DNA of 16,648 bases, from positions 1 through 16,648 of the forward strand of contig JBHHVZ010000063.1 in NCBI GenBank assembly GCA_046756245.1, given 5' to 3'. A program made the position numbers and the translations under genes. The notes below the pieces were generated by a model. That model did not search any database and had not been told where the DNA came from. It saw nothing but the letters and a program-made list of their open reading frames with translations. Below, one piece after another: positions 16,175 through 16,648 of this stretch; position 1 is the first letter of the stretch; each line of letters opens with the position of its first letter. The DNA is from G021776435 sp046756245. Lineage in GTDB: Bacteria; Pseudomonadota; Alphaproteobacteria; Caulobacterales; Parvularculaceae.

Positions 16175-16648
16175 CTACCCCTCAAGTTTTGAAAGGTCCG
16201 CGACTTCGGCCGTAGCGGCGCGGAAACGGGCGAGCAGCGCCAGCCGGTTGGCGCGGAGCGCCGCGTCCTCGGCGTTCACGGTGACTTCGTCGAAAAAGGC
16301 GTCGATGGGCTCGCGAAGGGAAGCAAGCGCCGCCATGGCGTCTTCGAAGCGTTCTTCGCTGACGGCGGCGCGGGCCTTCTCTTCCGCCGCTTCGAGCGCG
16401 GCGAAGAGAGCTTTTTCTTCGGCCTCGGTGAATTTTTTCGCATCGACAGCGGCAGGGTCGGCCGGCTTGCCGTCGGTTTTTTCCTCCGCCTTCAGAATAT
16501 TCGCCGCGCGCTTATAAGCGACCGCGAGATTGGCCCCGTCATCGGTCTTCAGAAACGCTTCGAGCGCTTCGAGCTTACGGACGATGAGGACGAGATCGTC
16601 TTCGGGCGTTCCGTCCGCGCTCATGAGCACCGCATCGATGGCGTCGTA
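16175..16648 (-). CDS. glyS: Glycyl-tRNA synthetase beta subunit, C-terminal part (cut by window edge)
   Basis: These 157 C-terminal residues, open to the right edge, match the end of the GlyS beta chain. They show the characteristic TDDGANLAVAYKRAANIL, a FDEVTVNAED segment, the run ALRANRLALLARFR and the end DLSKLEG. The beta chain joins with the alpha chain (GlyQ) to charge tRNA-Gly; this C-terminal region is the helical anticodon-binding part. The reading frame runs unbroken to base 16648, so an internal ATG or GTG near 16620-16630 is not the start. The rest of glyS, and probably glyQ, should lie beyond the window. PpdK follows downstream after a 643-base gap. Confidence 0.93.
   Translation of the reverse strand, partial: YDAIDAVLMSADGTPEDDLVLIVRKLEALEAFLKTDDGANLAVAYKRAANILKAEEKTDGKPADPAAVDAKKFTEAEEKALFAALEAAEEKARAAVSEERFEDAMAALASLREPIDAFFDEVTVNAEDAALRANRLALLARFRAATAEVADLSKLEG

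Overview
The window is GC-rich chromosomal DNA from an alphaproteobacterium. This rests on three things: the glyS-ppdK gene order, a family of NAD-metabolism regulators and tyrosine phosphatases typical of that class, and a CtrA-type TTAA-N7-TTAA box with nearby GANTC and TTAACC motifs. The genus cannot be fixed from sequence alone. No rRNA, tRNA, CRISPR array, transposase or phage gene was seen. Most genes are housekeeping.

Left part (1-2934, minus strand): lepA (elongation factor 4), mscL (large mechanosensitive channel) with a clear intrinsic terminator, and an unrecognised small membrane protein.

Centre-left (3163-9688, plus strand): an HD-domain phosphohydrolase, a cysteine-type protein tyrosine phosphatase and an NrtR-type NAD regulator stand directly before the de novo NAD genes nadA, nadB and nadC. 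A perfect 12+12 bp inverted repeat (5545-5573) lies between the regulator and nadA, just ahead of the nadA ribosome binding site, and is the obvious candidate operator. NadB and NadC are translationally coupled. NadA is separated from NadB by a small AT-richer foreign-looking gene (about 45% GC) and by a composite palindromic repeat of REP type.

Centre-right (9682-12837): two genes for exported, probably lipid-anchored proteins (a two-lobed retropepsin-like protein on minus and an orphan PqqB-like metallo-beta-lactamase-fold protein on plus), then a membrane-anchored SleB/CwlJ-type cell wall hydrolase on minus. The hydrolase has a long hairpin-rich leader, upstream of which is an AT-rich stretch with a consensus CtrA box.

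Right part (12838-16648, minus strand): ppdK (pyruvate phosphate dikinase) and, upstream of it, the 3' end of glyS (glycyl-tRNA synthetase beta chain), cut by the window edge. The 643-base gap between them carries a second copy of the composite palindromic repeat and two other hairpins.

The most notable points are the regulator-operator-nadABC unit with its inserted small gene, the CtrA-type promoter with a possible leader terminator or small RNA before the cell wall hydrolase, and the two composite palindromic repeats. I found no clearly new multi-gene system.
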